From: Niabella drilacis
GTDB lineage: Bacteria > Bacteroidota > Bacteroidia > Chitinophagales > Chitinophagaceae
Length of the DNA: 64,000 bases
Assembly (NCBI RefSeq): GCF_900101395.1
Contig: NZ_FMZO01000007.1
Coordinates: 184,764-248,763, forward strand
Reading direction: 5' to 3'
Below the pieces are notes generated by a model. It saw nothing but the letters and a program-made list of their open reading frames with translations, had not been told where the DNA came from and ran no database searches. Within the stretch, counting starts at the first letter, position 1, and every line of letters begins with the position of its first letter. The position numbers and the translations under genes are program-made. Positions 18,131 to 26,894 of this stretch are shown in pieces.

Positions 18131-19384
18131 GTGAGAATTATCTGTTCAACATATCTTTTTGCGATACTATTCGGATTTGTAGCCTGTGCCAGGGATAATG
18201 GCGGCGAGGTATTGCCTGCATATAAAGAACCACCAATCAGCGGGCCTGTTACTGATAATGCTATAAACAAACCAACAGGGTTTTGGTTCTACCTCTCCTG
18301 GCAGGATATAACCGAGGAACAAATTGCCCGGGAAGCCCCCCGGAGAACGGTGGTAATAATGCAGGCGTGGAAAAACCACTATATCCCAATATTCAAAAAA
18401 TACAACCCCGATATTAAAGTACTGGTATATAAAAATATGTCGGCATCGATTGATACTTATGAACTTGATCCAAAAACGGGCGACACCTTAATTTCAACGG
18501 GTGTGGGGTATGATTATGCAGCAAAAAACCATCCTGACTGGTTCCTGCTTGATACGGACAACAATCGAATCAGGTTTGTCGATTACAACAATTTAAGACA
18601 AATGGACATTGGTAATTCAGGATACCAGGAATACTGGTCCAATACAGTTACCGCAGAACTTATTAAATATGCCTGGGATGGTGTATTTATTGACGATGTA
18701 TTGTTTACCGTCTCAGAACATCATCCGGGGCTGAAGATTAAAAAATATCAGACGGATACAGCATTTCAAACAGCCAATAAAAACATGCTGAATGTGGTTC
18801 AAACGAAATTAAAGTCTGCCGGAAAAATGAGTATAGGCAATATGACCGGGGCATTAAACGCACCGGGGCAATGGAATGAATACCTGAAATACATGGACGG
18901 CGCATTGGATGAATGGTGGCTCGTAAACGGCCCTGGTGACTATAGCGGGGGTGATTTATGGCATTCAGAGATGGCAGAAGCTGCATCTGCTGCAAAAATG
19001 AATAAGCTCATTTTGGTACAGCCGCACAGTAGCGAATCCGACGCTAAAGGGTATTATTATGCATTGGCCTCTTATTGGCTGGTAAATGACGGGAATGTGT
19101 CGTTTAGTGAGCAGCCGGTAGCAGACGGCTATTATTTGCCTTATACGTGGCGGCCGGAGTATGAATGGAATATGGGGAAACCCCTTGGAGGATATGATTC
19201 GGTAGGTACTAACTTTAAATATTACCGGAGAGATTTTACCAGGGCGATTGTTATTGTTAACCCCCAGGTAGCCAACATCAGCATTAACCTGGATCAAACC
19301 TATTTGAATGAGGGCGGCCAACGAGTTTCGCAAATAATTATGCCGCCAAAAACAGGTACGATTTTAAGACGGATATTTCCTTAA
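18131..19384 (+). CDS. Putative glycoside hydrolase lipoprotein (GHL15-like)
   Basis: 417 residues from GTG. Lipoprotein signal (FGFVAC, Cys19). The body reads as a TIM-barrel putative glycosidase: VVIMQAWKNHYIPIFKKYNPDIKVLVYKNMSA, NHPDWFLLD, MDIGNSGYQEYWSNTV, then DGVFIDDVLF with an Asp pair in the expected catalytic position, and SIGNMTGA. The pattern fits the hypothetical glycosyl hydrolase 15 group, distant relatives of polygalactosaminidases. No substrate is established for the group. Its place in the SusCD operon makes it the locus's own glycan-processing enzyme. Confidence 0.75.
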   Translation: MRIICSTYLFAILFGFVACARDNGGEVLPAYKEPPISGPVTDNAINKPTGFWFYLSWQDITEEQIAREAPRRTVVIMQAWKNHYIPIFKKYNPDIKVLVYKNMSASIDTYELDPKTGDTLISTGVGYDYAAKNHPDWFLLDTDNNRIRFVDYNNLRQMDIGNSGYQEYWSNTVTAELIKYAWDGVFIDDVLFTVSEHHPGLKIKKYQTDTAFQTANKNMLNVVQTKLKSAGKMSIGNMTGALNAPGQWNEYLKYMDGALDEWWLVNGPGDYSGGDLWHSEMAEAASAAKMNKLILVQPHSSESDAKGYYYALASYWLVNDGNVSFSEQPVADGYYLPYTWRPEYEWNMGKPLGGYDSVGTNFKYYRRDFTRAIVIVNPQVANISINLDQTYLNEGGQRVSQIIMPPKTGTILRRIFP

Positions 19385-19402
19385 AAATAATAAAGAATAC
19401 GA

Positions 19403-20245
19403 ATGAAACGGAACTTATTTTTTTGCGCACTCTTTTTACTAACCGCCATCCTTTCCTGCAAAAAGGAGAAGGATTACCAACCGGCATTAATTGCCATGTA
19501 TAGCGCAACCGTAACCGGTCCAAAAGCGGTATTCACCAACATGTCTGGATATTTTGATGCGTACCACTGGAATTTCGGGGATGGCGATACTTCGGAACTT
19601 GTAGCTCCTACGCACGTGTATAAAACGAAAGGGAAATACCTGGTTACCTTAACTGCACGCAGCAAAACAGGGTATACAGATACATTTACAGATACCGTTT
19701 GGGCGCAGGCGCCCACGATTACCATCGATGGAGATTTCAACGACTGGGATTATGTGGAGTATGCTTATCAGAATACATCCGGTACCAAATCAAATTTAAC
19801 CGGGCTGAAAACGTTTTATTCGCCTGCCAGATTATTTTTTCTTGTGGAAGGAACTGCTGGTATGAAGCTCAATCCCTTTCACATATATATAGATGCGGAC
19901 GGCTCCCCGGCAACAGGGTTTAACCCACTCCCATTTCCCTATACCGCCGGGATAGAATATATGATAGAAGGAGATCATAAAGATTGGCAGACCTTGATGA
20001 AGTATACAGGAATAAGAACGGAATGGTCCTGGCAGGAGCTCCCCCATAGCCCCGATTTTTTTGAAAATAAAGGCGGAATTGTGAATGTAAACGGTGTTTA
20101 TAAAATTGAATTCTCCGTAAATAAAGCTGATTTCCCCACACTGGCAAAAGTGATAAAGGTTGGTGTTGAGGATATGCCGAACTGGTCTGCCGCAGGTCCC
20201 ATTCCGGAAAAAGGAGGATTGGCGCCCATGCAAACCCGGGATTAA
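19403..20245 (+). CDS. PKD-domain surface lipoprotein, probable glycan-binding protein
   Basis: 280 residues. Lipoprotein signal (AILSC, Cys19), then a PKD domain (about 30-100: YHWNFGDGDTSELVAPTHVYKTKGKYLVTLTA), then a module starting ITIDGDFNDWDYVEYAY. The latter resembles the opening of CBM9/DOMON-like carbohydrate-binding modules. It is the last gene of the SusCD operon, in the place SusE/SusF-type surface glycan-binding proteins occupy. Binding specificity unknown. Confidence 0.75.
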   Translation: MKRNLFFCALFLLTAILSCKKEKDYQPALIAMYSATVTGPKAVFTNMSGYFDAYHWNFGDGDTSELVAPTHVYKTKGKYLVTLTARSKTGYTDTFTDTVWAQAPTITIDGDFNDWDYVEYAYQNTSGTKSNLTGLKTFYSPARLFFLVEGTAGMKLNPFHIYIDADGSPATGFNPLPFPYTAGIEYMIEGDHKDWQTLMKYTGIRTEWSWQELPHSPDFFENKGGIVNVNGVYKIEFSVNKADFPTLAKVIKVGVEDMPNWSAAGPIPEKGGLAPMQTRD

Positions 20246-20307
20246 AGAACTGCCGGAAGTAGTACAATCATAAGCTGTTTTATTTGCTCAGGATTTAAGC
20301 AGGCATT

Positions 20308-20562
20308 ATGAAACGATCTGCTGTTGTATTATTTGTATTGATCAGGACGGTCAATAGTGCCTGTATGAAACAAAAAACGCAGCTTGCAGCTGGTAACGGC
20401 GGCACAGACCCGGTTTGCCGTTATAAAAAGCAGGTAATCAGCACAGTTGCAGAGCCAATCTGGTCATTTGCTAATTCGGGGAAGGGAACCAATGCAGGAA
20501 CCGGGAATGGTTTTCTGATCGTGAATCATAATCAGCATTCAGGAAATTGTTGTGTAAGTTAA
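20308..20562 (+). CDS. Small hypothetical protein with lipoprotein-like N-terminus
   Basis: 84 residues: hydrophobic start (AVVLFVLIRT), a cysteine at NSAC, and a low-complexity Gly/Asn/Thr-rich body. Nothing recognised. It could be the 5' remnant of a longer surface lipoprotein gene of the glycan locus, since the following 440 bp hold only scraps. Coding status is doubtful. Confidence 0.3.
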   Translation: MKRSAVVLFVLIRTVNSACMKQKTQLAAGNGGTDPVCRYKKQVISTVAEPIWSFANSGKGTNAGTGNGFLIVNHNQHSGNCCVS

Positions 20563-20744
20563 TGAGTAGTAGCAGCATTGTCAGGCAGGTGATCAGATCA
20601 TCGCGGCCCATTACGAATTATGCGGTCACAGCTTACCTGAAAATAATGAATGACACAGACGGGGTATAACATCCTTGCGATTCCCGGAATTTCAAAGAAG
20701 CGTATCTCATAGAAGTTCGTGAGATTCTTAAACGGGTAAATTAG

Positions 20745-20779
20745 CCCTTATACCGGATCAACCTGATCCGGTATAAGGG
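20745..20779. repeat. Perfect inverted repeat, 16-bp arms, 3-base loop
   Basis: CCCTTATACCGGATCA (20745-20760), ACC, then its exact complement (20764-20779). No T run follows, so it is not a plain terminator. It lies next to a real terminator and a tRNA-like scrap, at the border between the glycan locus and the lipoprotein island. Confidence 0.85.
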
Positions 20780-20799
20780 AATCTCGCTCTATCAATAAC

Positions 20800-20836
20800 A
20801 AACGGCAATTCCTTATAGGATTGCCGTTTAATTTTT
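20800..20836 (+). terminator. Rho-independent terminator
   Basis: AAACGGCAA (20800-20808) pairs with TTGCCGTTT (20821-20829), with an inner TCCT/AGGA stem, followed by TAATTTTTTG. It probably closes transcription coming from the SusCD side. Confidence 0.75.
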
Positions 20837-20865
20837 TGTTAGCTTTCCCCAGCCGGGGGAAAATT

Positions 20866-20893
20866 TGTACTGCGTACGGGAGGAATAGCGAAC
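20866..20893 (-). repeat. Short tRNA-Glu-3'-end-like fragment
   Basis: GTACTGCGTACGGGA differs by one base from GTACCGCGTACGGGA at the tRNA-Glu 3' end (51219-51233), and CGAAC follows at similar distance. Orientation equals that of the real tRNA. The match is short, so this is the weakest of three such copies. Confidence 0.35.
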
Positions 20894-21005
20894 GCGCTTG
20901 TGGAAGATTTCCTGAAATTTTGCAAAATACCCGATTGTCAGGATGACACTGAAGGAATCTATTCGTAATTTTCCGGTTAATTGTTAAACGCTTAATGATC
21001 TGGCT

Positions 21006-21236
21006 ATGGAAACGACAACTTTTTCACGTCAACAACTTTATGATCTGGTTTGGTCAGAATCATTGCTGGCACTTTCAAAAAAATACGATATTTCTGACAT
21101 AGGACTTCTTAAAGTTTGTAAACACAGGAATATTCCTCTGCCAGGGATGGAACATTGGAATAAAGTGCAAACGCCGGTGAAATATGCTCTTTTTTTACGC
21201 ATTGCTGTGCCGCCTGCCCCTGCTTGCTGGCGGTAG
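21006..21236 (+). pseudogene. Truncated gene, N-terminal part only
   Basis: 76 residues beginning METTTFSRQQLYDLVWSESL and continuing with DISDIGLLKVCKHRNIPLP. This looks like the N-terminal DNA-binding-like segment of a longer family of hypothetical proteins with the pattern FSRExLYxLVW...GLKKICKKxNIPxP. The frame breaks after about 60 residues into unrelated sequence, so the gene is probably a stump. Confidence 0.45.
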
Positions 21237-21282
21237 CCGCTTTGTTTTTTGCTCGCATCAGAGAATTTAAATTAGAAACCAA

Positions 21283-22206
21283 ATGTTAAGATACTTAAGC
21301 CTCATTTCAATAACGCTGTTATCCTGCCCAAGCCCCCGGGATAAGGCATCCCACCCGGCAAAAGCAACCGATAGCGCCGATAAAATTGCCCCGGATATTT
21401 CCTGTGGGCAGATCTTATCAAATTTGGTCAGATCGGGCAATGCTGTTGCGTTTAAACATTTTGAGCGTTCGATTGTCAAAGCTAAAATTGATTATATAAC
21501 CACTGATAAGGCAAGGATTAAGCTGTTTGTGCCGGATATTTCGGATAGGCCGGGAAAGGAACAAACCGTAGGCTGGCTGGAGTTTTATAAGCAAACCGGC
21601 AAGCTGATGGACATCACCGGTGATCCTGGCAGACCGCTGGAATTGCAGTATGACAAAACGATCCTTCACGGGCATGATCTTTTCAGGTTATGCAATTCCG
21701 GAACTGCAGTAGCTAAGCCCGGTACGGGTTATGAACCAGGGGACGTCATACTGGAAAAAGATATAAGGTTCAACGGTAAGGTCCAGCGTTTTTTTTCGCT
21801 TGCTGAATTTGAACAGTTTTTTGGCAAGCCGGACAGCATAAAACTGCTGGCAGATGAAGCGCCCTGTATAACCATCTTTGATACGGGAGCCCCGGACGAT
21901 AAATATCTGTATAAAAACGGTTCGCGTTTTGAAACCAGTGGTAATAATGTAGCAGTGGATGAGTATTGGTTTTTAAACGGAAATTTTATCACATACAAAG
22001 GGATCAGAATAGACGCCGGCACGACAATGGATGATATGCAACGCTTGTTTCCGACTGCCGTAAAGAGAAGGCTGGGGCTGGACAAAGAAGGAAAACAGTG
22101 GGTCATTAAGTTAAGGGAAGATGAAAAAGGAGTTTCCGACGGACATATCAAGCTGTTTTTTAGCAATAATAAGGTCTGTTTTATGCACTGGTGGTTTTCT
22201 TGTTGA
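21283..22206 (+). CDS. Hypothetical lipoprotein, 307 aa
   Basis: Lipoprotein signal MLRYLSLISITLLSC with Cys15 in a good lipobox. The remainder is a soluble, mixed alpha/beta protein; VQRFFSLAEFEQFFGKPDSIKL and EYWFLNGNFITYKGIRIDAGTT are distinctive, but no family is recognised. It leads a same-strand series of four genes (21283-23985) with gaps under 20 bp, which may be one operon. An immunity-type role is possible from context only. Confidence 0.6.
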   Translation: MLRYLSLISITLLSCPSPRDKASHPAKATDSADKIAPDISCGQILSNLVRSGNAVAFKHFERSIVKAKIDYITTDKARIKLFVPDISDRPGKEQTVGWLEFYKQTGKLMDITGDPGRPLELQYDKTILHGHDLFRLCNSGTAVAKPGTGYEPGDVILEKDIRFNGKVQRFFSLAEFEQFFGKPDSIKLLADEAPCITIFDTGAPDDKYLYKNGSRFETSGNNVAVDEYWFLNGNFITYKGIRIDAGTTMDDMQRLFPTAVKRRLGLDKEGKQWVIKLREDEKGVSDGHIKLFFSNNKVCFMHWWFSC

Positions 22207-22223
22207 ATTTAATTGGTCAATAA

Positions 22224-22841
22224 ATGAAAAGAGTAACTGTCCTTTTTTTGATTTCGGGCTTTTTTCTGTTGTCCTGCGGTGGCAGAATGCAAAATGAAAC
22301 CACAGCAGCGCCACCAAAAACTGAACCCGCTACCAAAGATACCCTTCGTTCAGACACAGGGGAAGCCGTTTCTATTGCCGAAACCCGTTTGCCGGGATCC
22401 CTTCCCCAGCGCAATTTCCCGATAAAGGACAGCACAAGCTTCGATAATTTTGAGCAAACAGGGATTGCTGACAACGGTTTTCTGAAACGGATAAAATTTA
22501 ATCCCGGACATTTAGACGCAAGAAATTTCAGGCTGAACTATACAGTTCCTTTTTCTGAAAACTTTTCATCAGTGGTGGTCACCTATCAGAGCGGCGAACA
22601 TGAGCTGTTTACCACGTTGATTACCCTGAGTAAAGAAGATACAATAATCGACAGGCTGGAAATCGCTTACGATGAGATAGCGGAATCTGCGTTCGGAAAA
22701 TCAAGCAGCATAGAAAAAGACAAGATAACGGTAACGGACTGGAACTGGATGAGCGAGGAAAAACCTGTTTCTGAGAGTAAAACTTACGTTTTGCAACAGG
22801 ATGGAAAGTTTAAGATCCTGCCATCCGCAGGAAATAAATAG
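22224..22841 (+). CDS. Hypothetical lipoprotein, 205 aa
   Basis: Lipoprotein signal MKRVTVLFLISGFFLLSC (Cys18), a Thr/Ala/Pro-rich linker of about 30 residues, then a beta-rich domain (NFRLNYTVPFSENFSSVVVTYQ, HELFTTLITLSKEDTIIDRLEIAYDE). Family not recognised. Starts 17 bp after the previous gene and ends 10 bp before the next likely start. Confidence 0.6.
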   Translation: MKRVTVLFLISGFFLLSCGGRMQNETTAAPPKTEPATKDTLRSDTGEAVSIAETRLPGSLPQRNFPIKDSTSFDNFEQTGIADNGFLKRIKFNPGHLDARNFRLNYTVPFSENFSSVVVTYQSGEHELFTTLITLSKEDTIIDRLEIAYDEIAESAFGKSSSIEKDKITVTDWNWMSEEKPVSESKTYVLQQDGKFKILPSAGNK

Positions 22842-22851
22842 AAATGAAAAG

Positions 22852-23565
22852 ATGACATACTGGAAGATCATTTTATTTAGCTTTTTTATCGGTTTCCTCT
22901 CGGTGGTGGCAGGGCTGTTGGTACTTCACACCCAGCAGTCGCAGGCTGTACGGCATCACCCCGCTAACGACATGGTGGGCCTGGCGTATGGGCTGGCCAT
23001 AGGGTTTAATATCGTGCTGGCCCTTTGTTCGCTGCCTGTTCTGGCACTGAAAAGAAGGAAAGCACCAAAACTGTGGCCGTCCGTAGCCTTGCTGTTCGGT
23101 TTGCCGCTGATATTTACCATATATGTTACCTGGGCAATGGATATCTATGCCTTGCTTTACTGCCTGCCCTATTTATGTTCGGTAGCGGTTCTGGTCAGTC
23201 TTCGCATTGCACGAAGGGGAAACATACGTTTCCGGGAGCTAAAAACTGGTGATCCGGCAGGGGAACTTGAAATCGGAGCTCACGAAATCACCAGCGGAAA
23301 TTATCTTCGGCTCCACGTCTGTTCCGGTATTAACTCCTGCGGTTCTATCGACTTCATCGGGGAAAAGATAAACTTCAATATCGTTGACGGATCTTTCTTT
23401 AAAGGAATGGAAGCTATTAGGAATGTCGGACTGGCATATAGGGAAGGAAAATTAATTTTTACGTTCAGGAACAGGAAAAATCTGGAGTTCCGCTGTGCGA
23501 TAGAAGCATTTGAAGCAGTCCACACACATGTTGGGATCTATAAAAACAATATTAAATATTCATAA
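22852..23565 (+). CDS. Hypothetical membrane protein, 237 aa
   Basis: Start taken at ATG 22852; an earlier in-frame ATG at 22801 lies inside the preceding gene. About four membrane helices in the first 125 residues (IILFSFFIGFLSVVAGLLVL; MVGLAYGLAIGFNIVLALC; a hydrophobic pair around LWPSVALLFGLPLIFTIYV) are followed by a soluble C-terminal half. Family not recognised. It sits between two hypothetical genes in a tight series. Confidence 0.6.
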   Translation: MTYWKIILFSFFIGFLSVVAGLLVLHTQQSQAVRHHPANDMVGLAYGLAIGFNIVLALCSLPVLALKRRKAPKLWPSVALLFGLPLIFTIYVTWAMDIYALLYCLPYLCSVAVLVSLRIARRGNIRFRELKTGDPAGELEIGAHEITSGNYLRLHVCSGINSCGSIDFIGEKINFNIVDGSFFKGMEAIRNVGLAYREGKLIFTFRNRKNLEFRCAIEAFEAVHTHVGIYKNNIKYS

Positions 23566-23568
23566 AAT

Positions 23569-23985
23569 ATGGAAGTGACAATCAGCAGGTTTTGGAGCAT
23601 TAATGACGATGACGGTATATCAAGAGCCGCTGTTCTACTCAAAAGGTCCCGGGTGGATGCACAGGTATCCCGTTACATTTTTGATTACATATGGACGCAT
23701 ATACTGGCCCAAAAAAAGCTAATGCAGAAAGGGAACTATGCGTTTACACTATTTTTTGATGTGATCCGTAAGACGCATAGGTTTTTTTATGACTCTATAT
23801 ACAATACGGATACGGTAAAATTTCATCCGGCCGGCAGGAACAGAAAATACAATGGGGTGAGGACTACGGAAGTTTCTATTTCCTGTAATTGCAATCTTTT
23901 CGATGAGCTGATTACTCCCGGGGTATATGCCGGTTTAGTGTACGATATGTTCAGAGAGGTATATATTGCACAGTATGGATTTTAG
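23569..23985 (+). CDS. Hypothetical cytoplasmic protein, 138 aa
   Basis: No signal peptide. Sequence MEVTISRFWSINDDDGISRA then a helical region rich in Lys/Arg and aromatic residues. Family not recognised. Starts 3 bp after the membrane-protein gene, so it is very likely co-translated with it. Confidence 0.55.
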   Translation: MEVTISRFWSINDDDGISRAAVLLKRSRVDAQVSRYIFDYIWTHILAQKKLMQKGNYAFTLFFDVIRKTHRFFYDSIYNTDTVKFHPAGRNRKYNGVRTTEVSISCNCNLFDELITPGVYAGLVYDMFREVYIAQYGF

Positions 23986-24348
23986 CAACTCCGGTTTCTA
24001 AGAATGAGATTGATAAACAAGGGCTGTAGTGCTTCTGTTATTTCATCCAGCAAAAGAAAAACGGTAGATTTCAGAAAGTTGTAGAACTCAATGGGGTCGT
24101 TGAAAGAAAACCCACAAATGGTCCTGTGTCGTCTAAAGGAATTCTGGGCGGATGACAATACGTTTTATTTGGGATTAGTGACGCAATATAATGAAGCTGG
24201 CAATGAGTATGATTAATACAAGATGAATGGAACTGATAAGGACTGAGTTTCAAAAAGTACCCATTCGGAAAATGATCGATGTGCTTTTTTATTTATATCT
24301 GATTAAAAAGAATTAATTTAGATGAGGCGGTAACAATTAGAATAAACT
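23986..24348. other. Intergenic stretch with gene debris
   Basis: Holds short overlapping open stretches, one encoding RFQKVVELNGVVERKPTNG and another MGSLKENPQMVLCRLKEFWA. Both look like fragments of former genes. No complete gene. Confidence 0.45.
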
Positions 24349-25032
24349 ATGAAAGAGCTATTTCCTCTCATTTTTGCATTTTTATTGATCATATCCCTTC
24401 ATTCTTGTTCTCTTGCTACAAAAGAAGATCAGCACCCCGGCGTTTCTACGTTGGAAGAATTGATTGGTGCGAATATAGTGATACAGGTAGAAGCATTGGA
24501 TTCGACAGTTATGCATACGATTAAAATGCTGAGTGATTCGCTTTATTATTCGAAAAGACAGCTTCTTTTTTTTCAGGACCCAAAGAATAAAGACGCCCAA
24601 AAGAATGCAACCGGTTACAGTATTGGAAATGAACTCCGGCTGAAAAACGTCTATGGCAGCAAAACATATGTGGTCGATACGGTCAATTCGGACTCAACTA
24701 TTTTAATGGATAAAAACCGGAATATAATCATAGGCGATTTTCTATATGCTGCACCTGACTATGCTGTTAAGCAGAAAATGGATAGTGCAACATCAAAAAA
24801 CGGATTCACCAACATTGGGGAACTGGCAATGGAACTAAAAAATGAGCTGCCCGAATTTGACCAAAGTATTGTTTATAAATGGACGAACGGACGACTGCCC
24901 GGTTTTAATAAGATCTATTACTATGAACTGAATGGGCAAAGGTTCAAAAGCTTAGGCAGTGAATGTTACCGGATCAATAGCGACCCAAAATATTTTTACA
25001 ATGCCCGGTTTGGAATATTGAAAATGAAGTAG
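24349..25032 (+). CDS. Hypothetical lipoprotein, 227 aa
   Basis: Lipoprotein signal MKELFPLIFAFLLIISLHSC (Cys20). The mature part has a repeated beta-type pattern (NELRLKNVYGSKTYVVDTVNSDSTILMD) and a C-terminal ELNGQRFKSLGSECYRI. Family not recognised. It stands alone between two stretches of debris. Confidence 0.55.
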   Translation: MKELFPLIFAFLLIISLHSCSLATKEDQHPGVSTLEELIGANIVIQVEALDSTVMHTIKMLSDSLYYSKRQLLFFQDPKNKDAQKNATGYSIGNELRLKNVYGSKTYVVDTVNSDSTILMDKNRNIIIGDFLYAAPDYAVKQKMDSATSKNGFTNIGELAMELKNELPEFDQSIVYKWTNGRLPGFNKIYYYELNGQRFKSLGSECYRINSDPKYFYNARFGILKMK

Positions 25033-25158
25033 TATTTTAAAAGAGATACTGGCGGCGCTGGAATACGGAGACGCGTTAGATCTGTAAATATATCAAACGC
25101 GTTATCGGGATGTCAGGTTTGTTGAATTGTAAGGAGTCAGATTTAGAAGGATATTTTT

Positions 25159-25347
25159 ATGGTATTTGATAGTGAAAAGAAATTAAAGGTAAAAAGGGCA
25201 ACTGTTGTATTTGACCCATCAATCAAAGAGTTTAGTGTGATTTTAGGAGAACGCTTCTTGTTTAGTACTGATACCCGGAAATTTGAATGGGATAGGAATC
25301 CTTACGATGCCCCTGAGGGGGTGCCCTTTTTCAGAAATGACAACTAA
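25159..25347 (+). CDS. Short hypothetical protein, possibly a fragment
   Basis: 62 residues, charged N-terminus and EFSVILGERFLFSTDTRKFEWDRNPYDAPEG. Reads like a coding sequence but no family is recognised. Could be the 3' end of a larger gene lost by recombination. Confidence 0.35.
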   Translation: MVFDSEKKLKVKRATVVFDPSIKEFSVILGERFLFSTDTRKFEWDRNPYDAPEGVPFFRNDN

Positions 25348-25677
25348 ATCAATTTCAATTCCTGGATGAAATTATGGTATGTGTCACTTCCGAAGAAACA
25401 ATAAACAGGTCTGCTTTATTACCAGATGCAGCCATTGAATTTCTGAAGTGTGTTTTAGAGTTGGGCTTACGGAACAACACGAAAATATGACAAGAGAAGA
25501 ATGAATAGGAATTGCAAAAAAATAATCAATTTAGATACGGAGAGCGAAAAAGAGGCGCTCTTAGCACTTTTGGGTAAACACGCCAGGCCCAAATTTTGTA
25601 GATTGTTTTTTTGAAAGTTCGCGGGCAGATTTGACTTCCGAAGAGATCGATATGCAATAACAAAAAACTGAATATAT
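25348..25677. other. Intergenic stretch with several broken small frames
   Basis: 25374-25490 can encode 38 residues starting MVCVTSEETINRSALLPDAA. 25501-25614 can encode MNRNCKKIINLDTESEKEAL and more, ending at once. Both look like pieces of immunity-type or other small genes rather than whole ones. Confidence 0.4.
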
Positions 25678-26235
25678 ATGAACTATTTCCTGACGATTAA
25701 ACACAAATCTAATTATCCGTTAAAATACGGTCTTCAAAATAAAGTAAATGGCTCCTGGCTGGGTGTGGGACGTTTTGTTAAGGAGAACACCGATTCAGTT
25801 TTGATTTATGAAGATGCAGCGAACAGTAAGGTGTCGTACGAAGATCTGATCCGGCAGGATGTTATTGAAACAGTTGGAGGCGGACTATTGATCAGTGAAC
25901 GATTTAAAGATTTGATAACGGCCCATTTTAAATCGGATGTGCAGATGCTAAGTACAGCTTTTACTTATCAGGGCATACTGAATAGCAGCTACGTAGCATT
26001 AAATGTTTTTAATAAGGTGGAATGCTATGATCTGGACAAATCAGCCTATACAAAACATCCGGTTGATAATTCGTTGAAATTTACCCAAACTGTTTTGCAG
26101 ACAACTCCTTTGGAAGAGTATGGATTTGAGTATAATGTGGTGCGTTCACAGGAGGATAATAAAATAGTCGTTTCTGAATTGTTTAAAAGTCTGGTTGAAG
26201 CTGCTAAAATAAACGGTGTTGGGTTCAAGAAATAA
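25678..26235 (+). CDS. Imm11/DUF1629-like immunity-type protein
   Basis: 185 residues, no signal peptide. The middle and end follow the Imm11/Imm43 pattern: VGGGLLISERFKDLI, then YVALNVFNKVECYDLDKSAY, then VVSELFKSLVEAAKINGVGF. In that family the C-terminal segment is a displayed-sequence motif with a phrase meaning the residue rests against the partner. Members usually neutralise polymorphic toxins and sit next to them; no toxin gene is visible within this window. Confidence in family is moderate. Confidence 0.6.
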   Translation: MNYFLTIKHKSNYPLKYGLQNKVNGSWLGVGRFVKENTDSVLIYEDAANSKVSYEDLIRQDVIETVGGGLLISERFKDLITAHFKSDVQMLSTAFTYQGILNSSYVALNVFNKVECYDLDKSAYTKHPVDNSLKFTQTVLQTTPLEEYGFEYNVVRSQEDNKIVVSELFKSLVEAAKINGVGFKK

Positions 26236-26259
26236 GATCGAAAATCAAATATCGAACCC

Positions 26260-26712
26260 ATGCGGGCTAAAATTTATGTAGGAATTGTACTGATACTTTT
26301 CGCCTGTAACGGCAGTAATTCGCAGAACAGCGCTAAGCAAGCTGCAACAGCCTGTACCTGTGAAATGGGCATAGAAACAGATAGCGTTATATTTGTCGGC
26401 AATGTCCGGCTAAAGGGGGAAGGAGGCAGAAAGGGGCTGCTGTTTAACTGTGCTGCTATAGAAACGGGAGTAGCCTCTATCAACGATGAAAACGGGCTGA
26501 ACGAACGGGAGACGTTTATCTATAATATCAGGTGTGTGTCTGATTTGGAGCAAGGCCTGGAATTGTCCGAAGATTTCAAATATTTTGTAAAAGAGATGCA
26601 AACACAGCAGGATTTCTTTAAGGCCATAGGAGAGGATCAAAAACTTTTTTTTGAGGTTACGGTAGAAGGAAAGAAGATTAAATCGATCCGGAAATTGGAT
26701 ATGGCTGAATAA
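26260..26712 (+). CDS. Hypothetical lipoprotein, 150 aa
   Basis: Lipoprotein signal MRAKIYVGIVLILFAC (Cys16), a second cysteine pair ACTCEMG, then a small soluble domain with two clusters of charged residues. Family not recognised. It starts 24 bp after the Imm11-like gene and may be expressed with it. Confidence 0.55.
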   Translation: MRAKIYVGIVLILFACNGSNSQNSAKQAATACTCEMGIETDSVIFVGNVRLKGEGGRKGLLFNCAAIETGVASINDENGLNERETFIYNIRCVSDLEQGLELSEDFKYFVKEMQTQQDFFKAIGEDQKLFFEVTVEGKKIKSIRKLDMAE

Positions 26713-26736
26713 CATACTGTGGATATTCCATCCTGA

Positions 26737-26865
26737 CAAACCGACTGCGAGGAATATATTGAAGACAAACTACAGGCGGACACGAGCAAGATGCTCGCAC
26801 CAGCGATGGTTATCGGTCAGGCTGCGAAGGACCCTGCAGAAATAACATTTGATAAATATTTGTAA
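26737..26865 (+). pseudogene. Orphan 3' gene fragment
   Basis: An open stretch of 42 codons right after a stop, with no start codon near its beginning, encodes DCEEYIEDKLQADTSKMLAP and ends in ITFDKYL. The composition is protein-like. Probably the C-terminal end of a lost gene. Confidence 0.35.
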
Positions 26866-26894
26866 CTTACAACTGGCAGATAAAAAAGTTAAAT

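Larger units (their letters stand above)
20563..21005. other. Intergenic stretch with hairpins and short coding scraps
   Basis: Between 20562 and 20744 there are only short open stretches (for example one encoding RPITNYAVTAYLK) that look like gene debris. Then follow a long perfect palindrome, a terminator and a tRNA-Glu-like fragment, listed separately. No complete gene is present. Confidence 0.5.

Noticed and set aside
22801..22851. Earlier start for the 237-aa membrane protein
   Set aside because: It lies inside the preceding lipoprotein gene and adds residues before an obvious N-terminal membrane helix.
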